Source: Atopobium sp. BS2 | GTDB taxonomy: Bacteria; Actinomycetota; Coriobacteriia; Coriobacteriales; Atopobiaceae | Length of the DNA: 64,000 nt | NCBI RefSeq assembly: GCF_000565075.1 | Contig: NZ_JDFG01000012.1 | Coordinates: 1 to 64,000 of the forward strand | Direction of reading: 5' to 3' | Part shown: piece by piece, positions 1 to 9,189 of the stretch | Numbering within the stretch: position 1 is the stretch's first letter | Layout of the letters: each line of letters opens with the position of its first letter | Position numbers and translations under genes: made by a program | Notes under the pieces: generated by a model | Database searches by the model: none | Told to the model about the DNA's origin: nothing | What the model saw: the letters and a program-made list of their open reading frames with translations, nothing else

Positions 1-36
1 AAGACGTATACATGACGCTGAAAATATCTAAAACAT

Positions 37-91
37 GCAGATTATCGTCATTAGATGTGTAAAATGCCCGCAATTGAGCAGAATATCTGAC
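37..91 (+). repeat. 55-bp spacer repeat, copy 1
   Basis: The sequence begins GCAGATTATC and ends GCAGAATATCTGAC. The reverse complement of 14580-14634 has the same length and about 39 of 55 identical positions. Conservation is concentrated at the two ends, where each copy carries a near-palindrome of the form CAGAWTATCTG. This looks like two protein-binding sites at fixed spacing or the ends of a small element. The function is unknown. Confidence 0.5.
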
Positions 92-341
92 TTAAGTGTG
101 TTCCTTAGGTGCGGAATTTATCTATAGTTAAATTTCTTATATAAGTCTATTCATGTATAAGCATATTAGATGAAGTTTATGCATAGAGATGCATATCAGG
201 TAGTGCAACCGCCTAGCTGCCTGGCTATCTTGATTAGGAACATGTCAATTCTTTAGCAGAACCTACCAAAGCTGCGCTATTTTGTGCGCCAGGCCTAAAA
301 GCCGACGCTAACACGCTGCAGAATCATAATCACCTGCATAT

Positions 342-385
342 GAACTGCCTCCCATTTCTTATGTCCAAGAAATGGAAGGCAGTTC
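342..385 (-). terminator. Hairpin downstream of the LPXTG adhesin gene
   Basis: A 19-bp stem with a single mismatch position (342-360 against 367-385) closes a 6-nt loop. It lies about 55 bp past the stop codon of the adhesin gene on the minus strand. There is no clear run of U after it on either strand, so it may be a processing or stability hairpin instead of an intrinsic terminator. Confidence 0.5.
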
Positions 386-438
386 AGAATAAATCTCACA
401 GGCTCTTTTACGTTTAACTTACGTTGTTGTAGCGTGCG

Positions 439-1989
439 TTACTGAGCGCGCCTCTTACCAAGAACACCAGCTGCAATAAGAACAGAAGACGCAGCTGCTA
501 CAGACGCTGCAGCAAAGGAAGCATCACCAGTTGAAGGAAGCTTAGGCTCCTTCTTCTTTGGCTGCTTTGGCTTCTTAGGAGTCTCTGAAGGTGGAGTGGT
601 TGGAGTTGGAGGAATGTGAGTATTAGTAATAGTAAAGCCACTGGTAACATCACCTGTTACCTCAGCCGTATAACCCTCAACCTCGTCCTCAACAACGGTG
701 TACGTAATAGCTGTTGTAGTGCCAGCCTGATTCTTATCGAGGTTACTAAATGTTGCAGTCCAGCCATTTGCGTCAGAGAGAACCTCACTCTTACCAGTAT
801 CTACGCCGTCTGCATAAAGGTGTACGGTAACTGAAGTAGGACGAGTGCCGTCAACGTTATTCTGGTCATCCCAAACCTTAGACACAGAAACGCTTACCTG
901 CTGCTCGCCAGTTGCAGTACCGGCACCGCGAGGATTAATCCACCAACCTTCACGAGTGAAGTTATCGGTGTTGCCATCAAAATCAAGAGTTGCTCTATTG
1001 TCTACCTGGGTAACGTTTGCTGGAACAATGGTCTTGTACTCAAGCCAGCAATCCTGGATAAGTGGTTGGAAACCAGCAAAATTAACCTGATCATTGAGTC
1101 GAGCAAAGTCAAGAGTGTAACCATTAGGGGTAAAGGTAATTGCAGGAAGGATCTGATCTGCAGAGAGAGTCTGAACAGCACCGTTAACAAGGTGGAGAAC
1201 AAAAGAGTGCTTAAGATATGGACCAGCAAGCTCATCTGAAGGATTAACGCCAGTACCAGTAAGCTTTGATGCATCAACAGTATAAGGATTGACAATCTGA
1301 TCCTTAACGGTGGCATTAAGCAGACCAACCTGGGTGATATCAGATGGAGTTAGGTTAACAACCCAGCTGGTAACGTAATAATCATTTCCAGTTGTAATAG
1401 TTGCACCAGAAGGAAGTGTATAAGTTGTCTCTGCAGTTGCACCAGTTCTGTTGTACTTAGTAATTGCAGTATCCATTGCAGCAATAGAACCGCCATACGT
1501 CATGTTAAGGCTGGTGTTACCAATATTGAGCGTAGTGCTGCCATTGCCTCTCTGTGCAATTGCGCTTGACCAATTGAGCGAGAAAGACATCTGGCCATGA
1601 ACGTTAAGAAGACCCGCAATATTGTTATTGAAGGTAACAGTCATGGTATTAGGGTTACTGGTAGGAGTTGCCGTACCAACAGAAATACTATTTCCGTTTG
1701 CATCTACACCCATAACCTCAAAAGGAGCTGGAGTATTATTCTCTAGCTCTGGAGGAAGCGTAATAGTAAAGGTATCACCTGGTTGTGCAGGAGCACCATT
1801 GTTGAGAGCATAATCAAAATTTACACGCACGTTACTACCAACTAATGTTGTATAGCTAGCGTTTGAAATAGTTGGTGTGTACTCAACAGCTTGTGCCTTT
1901 GTGTTGAATACAGTGAGCGCAGCAAATACAGTGAGCACGAACATAACTGCAAAGCTCAAAGACCTGCTAACTAAACCCTTAGACTGCAT
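439..1989 (-). CDS. LPXTG-anchored surface adhesin with Cna B-type domain
   Basis: This 516-residue protein is predicted to be exported and attached to the cell wall by sortase. A signal peptide (about residues 1-34) is followed by an adhesin-like region rich in Thr, Asn and Val with Ig-like character. A Cna B-type domain follows (KVWDDQNNVDGTRP through to TITNTH), of the kind that forms an internal isopeptide bond. A Pro/Lys-rich spacer leads to the sorting signal LPSTGD, a hydrophobic segment and the tail KRRAQ. The start at 1989 is preferred over an upstream in-frame Met at 2046 because GAGGAG lies at good spacing and the signal peptide begins there. The ligand is unknown. It resembles MSCRAMM-type adhesins in architecture only. 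Confidence 0.85.
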   Translation of the reverse strand: MQSKGLVSRSLSFAVMFVLTVFAALTVFNTKAQAVEYTPTISNASYTTLVGSNVRVNFDYALNNGAPAQPGDTFTITLPPELENNTPAPFEVMGVDANGNSISVGTATPTSNPNTMTVTFNNNIAGLLNVHGQMSFSLNWSSAIAQRGNGSTTLNIGNTSLNMTYGGSIAAMDTAITKYNRTGATAETTYTLPSGATITTGNDYYVTSWVVNLTPSDITQVGLLNATVKDQIVNPYTVDASKLTGTGVNPSDELAGPYLKHSFVLHLVNGAVQTLSADQILPAITFTPNGYTLDFARLNDQVNFAGFQPLIQDCWLEYKTIVPANVTQVDNRATLDFDGNTDNFTREGWWINPRGAGTATGEQQVSVSVSKVWDDQNNVDGTRPTSVTVHLYADGVDTGKSEVLSDANGWTATFSNLDKNQAGTTTAITYTVVEDEVEGYTAEVTGDVTSGFTITNTHIPPTPTTPPSETPKKPKQPKKKEPKLPSTGDASFAAASVAAASSVLIAAGVLGKRRAQ

Positions 1990-2134
1990 GATGCTCCTCA
2001 CGAATAGTTCAAAGATTAATTTATCTGCACACAAATAGCTGTACAAAACAATAAGATTTCTTTGAAACTCTAATTACCTACTTAATAATATAAAGTTCTA
2101 AAGTACTAATATCAAAGAACTATCTATATCTTCA

Positions 2135-2165
2135 TAAAAAAACTCCCGCACAGCGTGCGGGAGTT
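2135..2165 (-). terminator. Intrinsic terminator of ackA
   Basis: An 11-bp perfect stem (2141-2151 with 2155-2165) closes a 3-nt loop and is followed on the minus strand by a T run. It lies about 30 bp past the ackA stop codon and separates that gene from the adhesin gene. Confidence 0.9.
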
Positions 2166-2193
2166 AATAAATTGTTTGGATTGTAAGCAAAAC

Positions 2194-3363
2194 TTACTTA
2201 CCCAGAAGCTCCTGAACGTCAAGAGCGATCATGTACTCTTCGTTGGTAGGTACAACCAGGACGCGTACCTTTGAATCTGGAGCAGAGATGTCACGGATTT
2301 CGCCGGAGCGAACCTTGTTCTTCTCCTCATCAATCTTGACACCCATCCACTCAAGCTCTTTGACAACGCCAAGACGCATCTCATCGGAATTCTCACCAAT
2401 ACCAGCAGAGAATGCCATGGTATCAAAGCCGTGCATAGCCTGAGCCATCTCCATGATGAGCTGAGACGTACGGTAGTAGAACATCTCAAGTGCAAGCTGG
2501 CAGTTCTTATCGCCAGCATGAGCGCCATCCTCAATATCACGAGAATCGGAGTGACCAGACAGAGCGAGAAGACCAGACTGCTTGTTCATCATAGTGTCAA
2601 TCTCATCGATGGAGTAGCCGCCAACGCGAGAGAGATAGAAAACGGTAGCTGGGTCAATAGTGCCGCAGCGAGTGCCCATGATAAGGCCATCAAGTGGAGT
2701 AAGGCCCATGGTGGTCTCAAGATCGCGACCATCCTCAATAGCGGATAGAGAAGCACCAGAACCAAGGTGGCAGCTAACCAGCTTGTGAGTCTGACCGTTG
2801 GTAAACTCATTGGTTGCACGCCAAATGTAGCGGTGAGAAGTACCGTGAGCGCCGTACTTGCGGACGTGGTATTTATCAACAACATCGCGAGGAAGAGCAT
2901 AGCGATGTGCCTTCTCTGGCATATTGAAGTGGAAAGAAGTATCGCAAACGATTACATTGCCAACCTCTGGGAAGAGCTCACGGCAAATCTCAATAACATC
3001 GGCCTCAGCATAGTTATGAAGAGGAGCAAGTGGAGCAACCTCACGAACCTGAGCCAAGACCTTATCGTCTACAACAGCAGACTCTGGGAAGTACCAACCA
3101 CCCTGAACAACACGGTGACCAATGCCATCGATTGGCTTATCAATAGTCTTAAGGATGTCAAAGACATGCTTAATAGCAGTCTTGTGATCAGGAAGAGCAA
3201 CCTCAAGCTTCTGCTTCTCTCCACCAAGCTCCTCGTGACCAACAAAAGAACCTTCGATACCGATACGCTCGCAGTTTCCTTTTGCGTAAACCTCGCGGGT
3301 GTCAACGTCAAGAAGCTGATACTTAAGAGATGAGCTACCTGCGTTGATAACCAGTACGTTCAT
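2194..3363 (-). CDS. ackA: Acetate kinase
   Basis: Converts acetyl phosphate and ADP to acetate and ATP, the ATP-yielding last step of acetate fermentation in the cytosol. The 389-residue length is normal for the family. Visible ASKHA-fold signatures are NAGSSSLKYQL at the N terminus, GHRVVQGG, CDTSFHFNMP and SAGIGENS near the C terminus. A GAGGAG ribosome site precedes the ATG. No phosphotransacetylase gene (pta) adjoins it, so the acetyl-phosphate supplier must be elsewhere. A strong terminator follows the stop. About 130 bp separate it from the HIT gene upstream, leaving room for its own promoter. Confidence 0.97.
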   Translation of the reverse strand: MNVLVINAGSSSLKYQLLDVDTREVYAKGNCERIGIEGSFVGHEELGGEKQKLEVALPDHKTAIKHVFDILKTIDKPIDGIGHRVVQGGWYFPESAVVDDKVLAQVREVAPLAPLHNYAEADVIEICRELFPEVGNVIVCDTSFHFNMPEKAHRYALPRDVVDKYHVRKYGAHGTSHRYIWRATNEFTNGQTHKLVSCHLGSGASLSAIEDGRDLETTMGLTPLDGLIMGTRCGTIDPATVFYLSRVGGYSIDEIDTMMNKQSGLLALSGHSDSRDIEDGAHAGDKNCQLALEMFYYRTSQLIMEMAQAMHGFDTMAFSAGIGENSDEMRLGVVKELEWMGVKIDEEKNKVRSGEIRDISAPDSKVRVLVVPTNEEYMIALDVQELLGK

Positions 3364-3496
3364 GTGACTCCTCTTTCCGTGAAGCAGTGCAGACTATTAG
3401 GTCTTACTCTCCTACTTCAAATAAACATAACCGCATGACATCATAAACCCCAAGATACCCCGGAGTTAAATAGACGAGCAAAAAACTTGAATATTT

Positions 3497-3841
3497 TTAT
3501 TTTCCGCCCATAGAATCATTCAACTGCTTGCCACCTAAAACGTGGAAGTGGACGTGATTGACTGACTGGCCACCATGCTTTCCGGTATTGGTAACAACGC
3601 GGAATCCAGTCTCCTTAATTCCTGTCTTTTCTACTACCGCAGCTATAGCCTTAGTAACACTCTCAAGGGTTGCAGCAGGAATACCATCAATGATGTTGTC
3701 GTAGTGGTTCTTTGGTACAACAAGAACGTGAACAGGAGTAATAGGATTTAGGTCATTAAAAGCTACAACGTTTTCATCCTCATAGAGAAACTCTGTAGGG
3801 ATTTCTTTGTTAGCAAGCTTACAAAAAATACAATCAGACAT
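3497..3841 (-). CDS. HIT family nucleotide hydrolase (HinT-like)
   Basis: A small 114-residue histidine-triad protein, probably a purine-nucleoside phosphoramidase acting in the cytosol. The catalytic triad motif is visible as HVHFHVLGG near the C terminus, and the N terminus CIFCKLANKEIP supplies a CxxC pair common in this branch. The start has an excellent ribosome site (AAAGGAGAG). The gene begins 10 bp past the xseB stop, so it is probably the last gene of the protease-xseA-xseB-HIT transcript. The physiological substrate is not deducible. Confidence 0.93.
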   Translation of the reverse strand: MSDCIFCKLANKEIPTEFLYEDENVVAFNDLNPITPVHVLVVPKNHYDNIIDGIPAATLESVTKAIAAVVEKTGIKETGFRVVTNTGKHGGQSVNHVHFHVLGGKQLNDSMGGK

Positions 3842-3851
3842 AACCTCTCCT

Positions 3852-4115
3852 TTACTCGTCTAAATATGCAGTAGAAGGCGCTGCGGTTGTATCAGTAATT
3901 GCAGCTCCTGCCTGGGACTCATCAAGCAGAACCTTAACCTTCTGCTCTGCAGTATCAAGCCTTCCACGAAGATCCTTTACCAGCTCAACGCCACGAGCAT
4001 ACAGAGCCAAAGACTCCTCGAGCTCCAAATCTGTGCCCTCAAGCTTACGAACAATCTGCTCAAGCTCAATAGAAGCATCTTTAAAAGTCAGCTCTTCAGT
4101 CTTCTTAGTATCCAT
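3852..4115 (-). CDS. xseB: Exodeoxyribonuclease VII small subunit
   Basis: The 87-residue helical subunit binds XseA to form the single-strand-specific exonuclease VII. The family pattern is clear: FKDASIELEQIVRKLEGTDL, then LEESLALYARGVELVKDLRG, giving a two-helix hairpin. The C-terminal tail is acidic and poorly conserved. It starts 14 bp past the xseA stop with an AAGGGGA ribosome site, so the two subunits are made from one message. Confidence 0.95.
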   Translation of the reverse strand: MDTKKTEELTFKDASIELEQIVRKLEGTDLELEESLALYARGVELVKDLRGRLDTAEQKVKVLLDESQAGAAITDTTAAPSTAYLDE

Positions 4116-4129
4116 GTTGTTCCCCTTAT

Positions 4130-5479
4130 CTATGAAAGCTCAATATCAGAAACAGTTGCCTTAATTGTTCCATCCGTCATTTTGACCAGCAATGAATCTC
4201 CAACCGAGGCATCTTTGGCCGTTTTAATGACAGACCCCTTTTCATCTTGGACATATGCATATCCCCTTGTAAGAACCTTTAAAGGAGAAAGTGCATCTAG
4301 TTTTCCTGCAAGCGAAGAAAGAGAAGCCTCATATGGATGAAGCATGGCTGCACTAGCTCTGGTAAGTCTTTGCGACTCAACAGAAAGCATCTCTTTTTTT
4401 CTTAAAAGAAGCGCTGGTAGAGCATCCATTAATCTTTGCTCTGTCTGATTAAGATCTTCCGTTCTCGTAGAAATAATATAAGCAGGATCTTTTAGACACG
4501 GACGATCAGACAGCTTCTCTAGCTGGAATTTTTTACTTGATAGGGCATTTCTCATTGCCAAGTTGGAACGCTGTGCAACAGTAGTTAGATCCGTCTTATA
4601 GAACTGCAAAATCTTTCTTGTTGCGTTTCCAAGGCGAGAAATTCTGTTGTTAAACGTAGTTTGTAGCTCACTAATAGCGGGCGCCACAGACTCTGCAGCA
4701 GCTGTTGGCGTTGAAGTTCTTCTATCAGAAACCATATCTGCAATGGTGGTATCTGGCTCATGGCCAATACCTGTAATAACAGGTACAGGACACGCTGCGA
4801 TAGCACGCGCCACTCCCTCGTCGTTGAAGCACATAAGGTCTTCAAATGAGCCTCCACCACGCACCAGCAAGATTGCATCTGGACGTGTAGTTGCGGCCAC
4901 CTGAAGCGCCCTAATGATAGTTGCGGGTGCATGAGTACCCTGAACAGCGCAGCCAGACACTTCAAGCTCTACTAGAGGGTTTCTACGCGCAAGCGTACGC
5001 TTAACGTCATCAATGACGCTGCCAGAAAGTGACGTAACTACACCAATGCGTGTACAGAACTCTGGAATGTAGCGCTTTCTGGAAATATCAGTAAGACCCT
5101 CTTTTTCTAGCTTTTTAGCAAGCTGGGCAACCTTTTGACGAAGGTCTCCTTCTCCGGCAATCTGAATAGTGCGAGCATGAAAAGAAAGCTTGCCGCTTGA
5201 AGCGTAAATATCAAACTTTCCTGTCATCTGAATCTTCATACCGTCTTGCAGCGTAATGCCGCTAGCAGCATAAATCTTTGACCAGACGATAACCGCCATA
5301 GAGCTAACAGGGTCTTTTACGTCAAAGTAGCAATGACCAGATTTGTAGTTTGGTCCTCTAAATCCAGAAACCTCTCCCACTACCGTCATAGATGGCATTG
5401 AAGCAACTTCATTTTTTGCAAAGAGCACTGCATCAGATACTGAAAGAACAGAATCTTCTTTCTCTTGAATCTGATCCAT
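4130..5479 (-). CDS. xseA: Exodeoxyribonuclease VII large subunit
   Basis: The catalytic subunit of exonuclease VII degrades single-stranded DNA and takes part in repair. The 449 residues show an N-terminal OB-fold (VVGEVSGFRGPNYKSGHCYF), the catalytic core with RGGGSFEDLMCFNDE, PVITGIGHEPDTTIADMVSD and RTSTPTAAAE, then a long coiled-coil region and a small C-terminal module (TRGYAYVQDEKG). Its start lies 2 bp after the stop of the zinc protease gene, suggesting translational coupling. The length is typical. Confidence 0.96.
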   Translation of the reverse strand: MDQIQEKEDSVLSVSDAVLFAKNEVASMPSMTVVGEVSGFRGPNYKSGHCYFDVKDPVSSMAVIVWSKIYAASGITLQDGMKIQMTGKFDIYASSGKLSFHARTIQIAGEGDLRQKVAQLAKKLEKEGLTDISRKRYIPEFCTRIGVVTSLSGSVIDDVKRTLARRNPLVELEVSGCAVQGTHAPATIIRALQVAATTRPDAILLVRGGGSFEDLMCFNDEGVARAIAACPVPVITGIGHEPDTTIADMVSDRRTSTPTAAAESVAPAISELQTTFNNRISRLGNATRKILQFYKTDLTTVAQRSNLAMRNALSSKKFQLEKLSDRPCLKDPAYIISTRTEDLNQTEQRLMDALPALLLRKKEMLSVESQRLTRASAAMLHPYEASLSSLAGKLDALSPLKVLTRGYAYVQDEKGSVIKTAKDASVGDSLLVKMTDGTIKATVSDIELS

Positions 5480-5481
5480 TA

Positions 5482-6168
5482 CTAGTTCCTGTTTCTAGAA
5501 GAACCAAGTAGATATAAAAGCTGAAGTGCAGAAACCATTGCAGCAGCTACATAAGTAAGAGCAGCAGCAATTAGTACCTTTTTAGAGCCATTGTAGTCAA
5601 AGCCTGCGGGAGCGTTTGCCTTCAAAAAGGCCAATCCACGCCTTGAGGCATCAATCTCTACAGGAAGCGTAACTATATGGAACAAGAAGGTAAATGCATA
5701 GAGCCAAATTGCAAGCACAGTCATGCCTGAAACATTGAGCAAGACACCAGCAAGAAAGACATAAATCCACGCTGCAGATGCCAAATTAACAACAGGAACA
5801 AGAGCGGAACGAACGCGAGATGGCATATACATTTTGGCTGTCTGAACTGCATGGCCTGCCTCGTGACAAGAAACAGCAACAGAAGCTACGCTGCCCTCTG
5901 AGAAGTTTGCATCAGAGAGGTGCAGGCAATTGTCACGTGGATCATAGTTATCGGTAAGTTCACCAGAAATCCTCTTGATACCAACATTAGCTGCTCCATT
6001 TGTGTCCATCATGGCGCGAGCAACAGAAGCGCCGGTGGCATTAAACCCTGAAGGAACTAAAGAATACTTTTTAAATTCATGCTTGATGTACCACTGAGTG
6101 CCCAATCCGAGCACCAACGAGGCAACTACTAGAACAACGTATGGGATAAACGCACCAGAGTAATACAT
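5482..6168 (-). CDS. Membrane zinc metallopeptidase (YugP-like)
   Basis: A 228-residue integral membrane protein of the neutral zinc metallopeptidase family. The zinc motif HEXXH is seen in SCHEAGHAVQ. A first membrane segment starts at residue 6, a central hydrophobic pair follows the HEAGH motif, and a further segment lies at the C terminus. The family also has the D(N)CLHLSDANF segment seen before the motif. The substrate is unknown. It is the first gene of the run leading to xseA, xseB and the HIT gene; that arrangement is by position, with no functional link known to me. Confidence 0.88.
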   Translation of the reverse strand: MYYSGAFIPYVVLVVASLVLGLGTQWYIKHEFKKYSLVPSGFNATGASVARAMMDTNGAANVGIKRISGELTDNYDPRDNCLHLSDANFSEGSVASVAVSCHEAGHAVQTAKMYMPSRVRSALVPVVNLASAAWIYVFLAGVLLNVSGMTVLAIWLYAFTFLFHIVTLPVEIDASRRGLAFLKANAPAGFDYNGSKKVLIAAALTYVAAAMVSALQLLYLLGSSRNRN

Positions 6169-6271
6169 ATTTTTCTCCTATCTATGTATAAAGATGAGTA
6201 TACCCAACTCACCGGACAAAAAGTCAGATTTGAATGAGCAACCACACTTGCCTTAGATTAAAGCGCCTCAA

Positions 6272-7411
6272 TTACAACAGCTCTACTCGACCATTTTTGA
6301 CGGTAAGTCCTACCTCGCCATTGAGTAGTCCAACAAGCTGCTTGCCCACTAATTGATAGCGCCATCCAGTTTTAAGTCTTGCATCAACCTTGTCCAAAAG
6401 CAGATCAGTAAGATCGTCTTTATTGGCAATCAAAGGAGATGCAATTCCTTCTTTTTCTGAGACAATCCTGATAAGAGCATACATAAGCTCAACAACACCT
6501 TCAGAACCAGCTGAAGGATGAGCATGATGCTCAATTTTTGGACACTGATCAGCGGGAGTCTTTTGACCACGTTTGATTGCATCCAAAAGATGCACTACCC
6601 CACCTTGAGAAATCTGCTCGGTACCGCGAATTTTGCGTAGTCTATCAGGTGTTGTAGGCACACGACGACAAATCTCAATAATAAGTTCATCGGAAAGCAC
6701 CCATTTACGTGGAACATCTCTTTTAGCCGCAGTATCTTCTCGCCAAGCACAAACCTCTCGAGCAATGGCAAGCTGTCTGCGTGTAAGCGAGCCAGAACGC
6801 TTCAAACGAAGATACGCCTGATAGGGGTCTCGACGATACTGCTCAATATTGGTGTGCTGGTCCATCTCTGGCTTTACCCAGCTTAAACGGTCAAGCTTGA
6901 TGAGTTTCTCGATCATCTGATGATAAATTGCAGGAAGATATCTGACGTCATCCTCGGCATATACCAGCTGTTCTTTATCAAGCGGTCGCTTTGACCAGTC
7001 TGTTAAAGACTCTGCTTTAGCAAGCTTAACGTTAGCAAAATTTTCTACCAACCCGGCGTAGCTCACCTGCTGACGCATGCCTAAAAATGCAGCTGCTACC
7101 TGCGTATCAAATACAGGAGCGCACGCGCAATCCATTTTTTCTAGCAAGACTTCAAGGTCTTGTGAGCACGCGTGGAAAATCTTAACAATCTGCGGATTTT
7201 CCAGGAGCTCTTTAAGCGGAGTTAGGTCATCAATAAGTAACGGATCAATCGCAGCAATCTCTGAACCTGTGGAAACCTGTACCAGGCAAAGCTTGGGGAA
7301 GTAGGTTTTCTCGCGAAGAAACTCCGTATCAACTGCAAGGATATGCGAAGTCTTTGCTCGCTCACAAAATGCGGAAAGTTCTTCTGAGGTTGCTATATAC
7401 AATGCGTCCAT
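6272..7411 (-). CDS. rnd: Ribonuclease D
   Basis: A 3'-to-5' exoribonuclease that trims tRNA and other RNA ends. The DEDD exonuclease domain is visible as ILAVDTEFLREKTYF, then PQIVKIFHACSQDLEVL, and YAEDDVRYLPAIY. An HRDC domain follows (LAIAREVCAWREDTAAKRDVPRKWVLSDE). The start is uncertain: the frame is open to a Met at 7462, but the domain begins right after the Met at 7411, and neither has a strong ribosome site. The gene is divergent from the lipid kinase homologue, so the promoters share a short interval. Confidence 0.9.
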   Translation of the reverse strand: MDALYIATSEELSAFCERAKTSHILAVDTEFLREKTYFPKLCLVQVSTGSEIAAIDPLLIDDLTPLKELLENPQIVKIFHACSQDLEVLLEKMDCACAPVFDTQVAAAFLGMRQQVSYAGLVENFANVKLAKAESLTDWSKRPLDKEQLVYAEDDVRYLPAIYHQMIEKLIKLDRLSWVKPEMDQHTNIEQYRRDPYQAYLRLKRSGSLTRRQLAIAREVCAWREDTAAKRDVPRKWVLSDELIIEICRRVPTTPDRLRKIRGTEQISQGGVVHLLDAIKRGQKTPADQCPKIEHHAHPSAGSEGVVELMYALIRIVSEKEGIASPLIANKDDLTDLLLDKVDARLKTGWRYQLVGKQLVGLLNGEVGLTVKNGRVELL

Positions 7412-7500
7412 CCAATTGCCGATTAAGTACCTAACGTAAAGCGATACACTCATACGTATCAAAATGATATACCAGCTTGTCGCAAATCTTCGGAGGATAT

Positions 7501-8430
7501 ATGAGAACCCTCATCATTCACAATCCTTGCTCGGGTTTTAGCTCTGACGCAATCTTTGAATTTGAGCGCGCTCTTTTGAAAAGCGGCGACGAATGCCTGG
7601 TAAAGCTAGTTGAAAGCCATTGGCGCACAGATGAGGTTCTGAGTTCTGTTCAGCCTGAAGATTTTGACGTAGTGGTGCTCTCGGGCGGAGATGGAACCGT
7701 ATCTAGCCTGCTCTACGGCCTTAGAGGATGCCAGACACCTATTCTTGTCTTCCCTTCTGGAACCGCTAATCTTCTAGCTGCAAATATTGGAAACGCTCCT
7801 GAACCTAACGCACTGGCGCTGGCCTGCAGAAACCTTCAGACCGCACAGCTTGATCTGGGTGAGATTACCTGGACCACAGTGTCGGGAGAAACCCATGTAG
7901 CTGGAGTTCCTTTAATGGCCGGTACAGGCCTTGACGCAGAAATTATGCGTTCAGCTATACCCCACAAACAAACCTTTGGAGAAGCCGCATACTTTACTGC
8001 GGCCCTAGCCAACCTTATGCCGCCAGTTCACGACTTCAAAATTACCGTTGACGGCAAAGTACATGAGCTTCAGGGCATTGGCTGCCTTATTGCAAACAGC
8101 TCCATGATGCAAGCAGGAATTGAATTAGCCCCTGGTAATCGTATGAATGACGGTTTGCTTGAGGTTATTGTCATTGAGACTCACATGACTGCAAAACTGG
8201 TACGCCCACTGCTTTCTGGTTTCTTTGATCGCACGGGAGACTCGCTTGGTAGGCCCTACCTCAATAGCTTTAGCGGCAAAGAAATTACCGTTGAATCAAC
8301 AGCACCTATGCCACTGGAAGTAAATGGCGAGGTCACCTGCCACGACATATACGCCTATTCTGCTAGGTGTCTTCCTGGCGCGGTAAACGTAGTAGTGGAC
8401 TACATGAGCCCTTACAGTAAGAAAGCATAA
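7501..8430 (+). CDS. Diacylglycerol/lipid kinase family protein (YegS/DagK-like)
   Basis: Probably phosphorylates a lipid or sphingoid-like hydroxyl using ATP at the membrane face. The 309-residue protein starts with TLIIHNPCSGF, carries the nucleotide signature LSGGDGTVSSLLYGLRG and then FPSGTANLLAANIG, all diagnostic for the family. The ATG at 7501 is chosen because GGAGG lies at correct spacing; an upstream in-frame Met at 7477 has none. It differs clearly from the second family member at 57371 (SGTANLL here, SGNDYAR there), so the two are likely to have different substrates. Confidence 0.88.
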   Translation: MRTLIIHNPCSGFSSDAIFEFERALLKSGDECLVKLVESHWRTDEVLSSVQPEDFDVVVLSGGDGTVSSLLYGLRGCQTPILVFPSGTANLLAANIGNAPEPNALALACRNLQTAQLDLGEITWTTVSGETHVAGVPLMAGTGLDAEIMRSAIPHKQTFGEAAYFTAALANLMPPVHDFKITVDGKVHELQGIGCLIANSSMMQAGIELAPGNRMNDGLLEVIVIETHMTAKLVRPLLSGFFDRTGDSLGRPYLNSFSGKEITVESTAPMPLEVNGEVTCHDIYAYSARCLPGAVNVVVDYMSPYSKKA

Positions 8431-8580
8431 GAGCAGTTAAACAGCACAATAGGCACCGCCAAAGCTTGCGTTTTCTTTTCTTTCGTTTTCGTAACATTCA
8501 GCCAAAAAGATTGCACGTAACCGTCAGATTAACTAATCTTTTATAGATACATTGCTAAGGTACGCACGCAAATTTCTGAT

Positions 8581-9189
8581 GTGTGCGCACAGTTGATGGG
8601 ATATTTTTTGGTTGACGTTTCTAAAATTCGCGAGAGGTTCGATGAGCTTTCGACTCCTATTCTGAAGTCCGGAAGACTCTATCAGCTTGCAACTTTTACA
8701 CAACATGGAACTACCAGCACGCTCGACCACGTTATTGCGGTTGCTTATAGCAGCCTTGCCTTTGCCATGAACGCTGGCATCAAAGTTGACGAGCATGCCC
8801 TTGTACGTGGCGCGCTTCTTCATGACTACTACCTCTACGATTGGCACGATCACGAGGCCGCGCCAGACAACTGGCACGGATTTACGCACCCTCGCCATGC
8901 ACTTGATAATGCCCGCGAGGATTTCCCTGATTTAACCCCTGTTGAGGAAGACATCATCTTGCATCACATGTTTCCTCTGGTTCCTATTCCACCTCATACC
9001 AAAGAGGCTTGGATTGTAACAACCTGCGATAAAGCTTGTTCAACTGCAGAAACACTAACAGGCAATCCATACAAAAAAGAGGGATTCCGCCCAACGGGTT
9101 TCTCGACACCTGAAAGCGATTTTCAGGGCACAACAAACAGTGAGTCAGATGAGTCTAACGACTACATGGATTACGGAAACCTCTCGTGA
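8581..9189 (+). CDS. HD domain hydrolase
   Basis: About 200 residues with an HD phosphohydrolase core. The metal-binding residues are visible in LDHVIAVAYSSLAFA, ALVRGALLHDYYLYDWHDH, FTHPRHALDNA and IILHHMFPL. Members act on nucleotides or other phosphate esters; the substrate here is unknown. The start is uncertain: GTG 8581, TTG 8593 and ATG 8596 are possible and none has a strong ribosome site. It overlaps the next gene by 4 bp (GTGA), so the two are probably translated together. Confidence 0.8.
   Translation: MCAQLMGYFLVDVSKIRERFDELSTPILKSGRLYQLATFTQHGTTSTLDHVIAVAYSSLAFAMNAGIKVDEHALVRGALLHDYYLYDWHDHEAAPDNWHGFTHPRHALDNAREDFPDLTPVEEDIILHHMFPLVPIPPHTKEAWIVTTCDKACSTAETLTGNPYKKEGFRPTGFSTPESDFQGTTNSESDESNDYMDYGNLS

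Larger units (their letters stand above)
1..438. other. Gene-free left edge with repeat and hairpin
   Basis: I see no convincing gene in this AT-rich stretch. It contains a 55-bp sequence (37-91) that recurs in diverged, inverted form at 14580-14634, and a long hairpin at 342-385 just downstream of the adhesin gene. The middle part shows only short AT-rich runs without a recognisable RNA or protein signal. Confidence 0.6.

Noticed and set aside
2767-3333. A 188-codon plus-strand frame inside ackA
   Set aside because: Antisense shadow of a highly expressed gene; no domain and no ribosome site.
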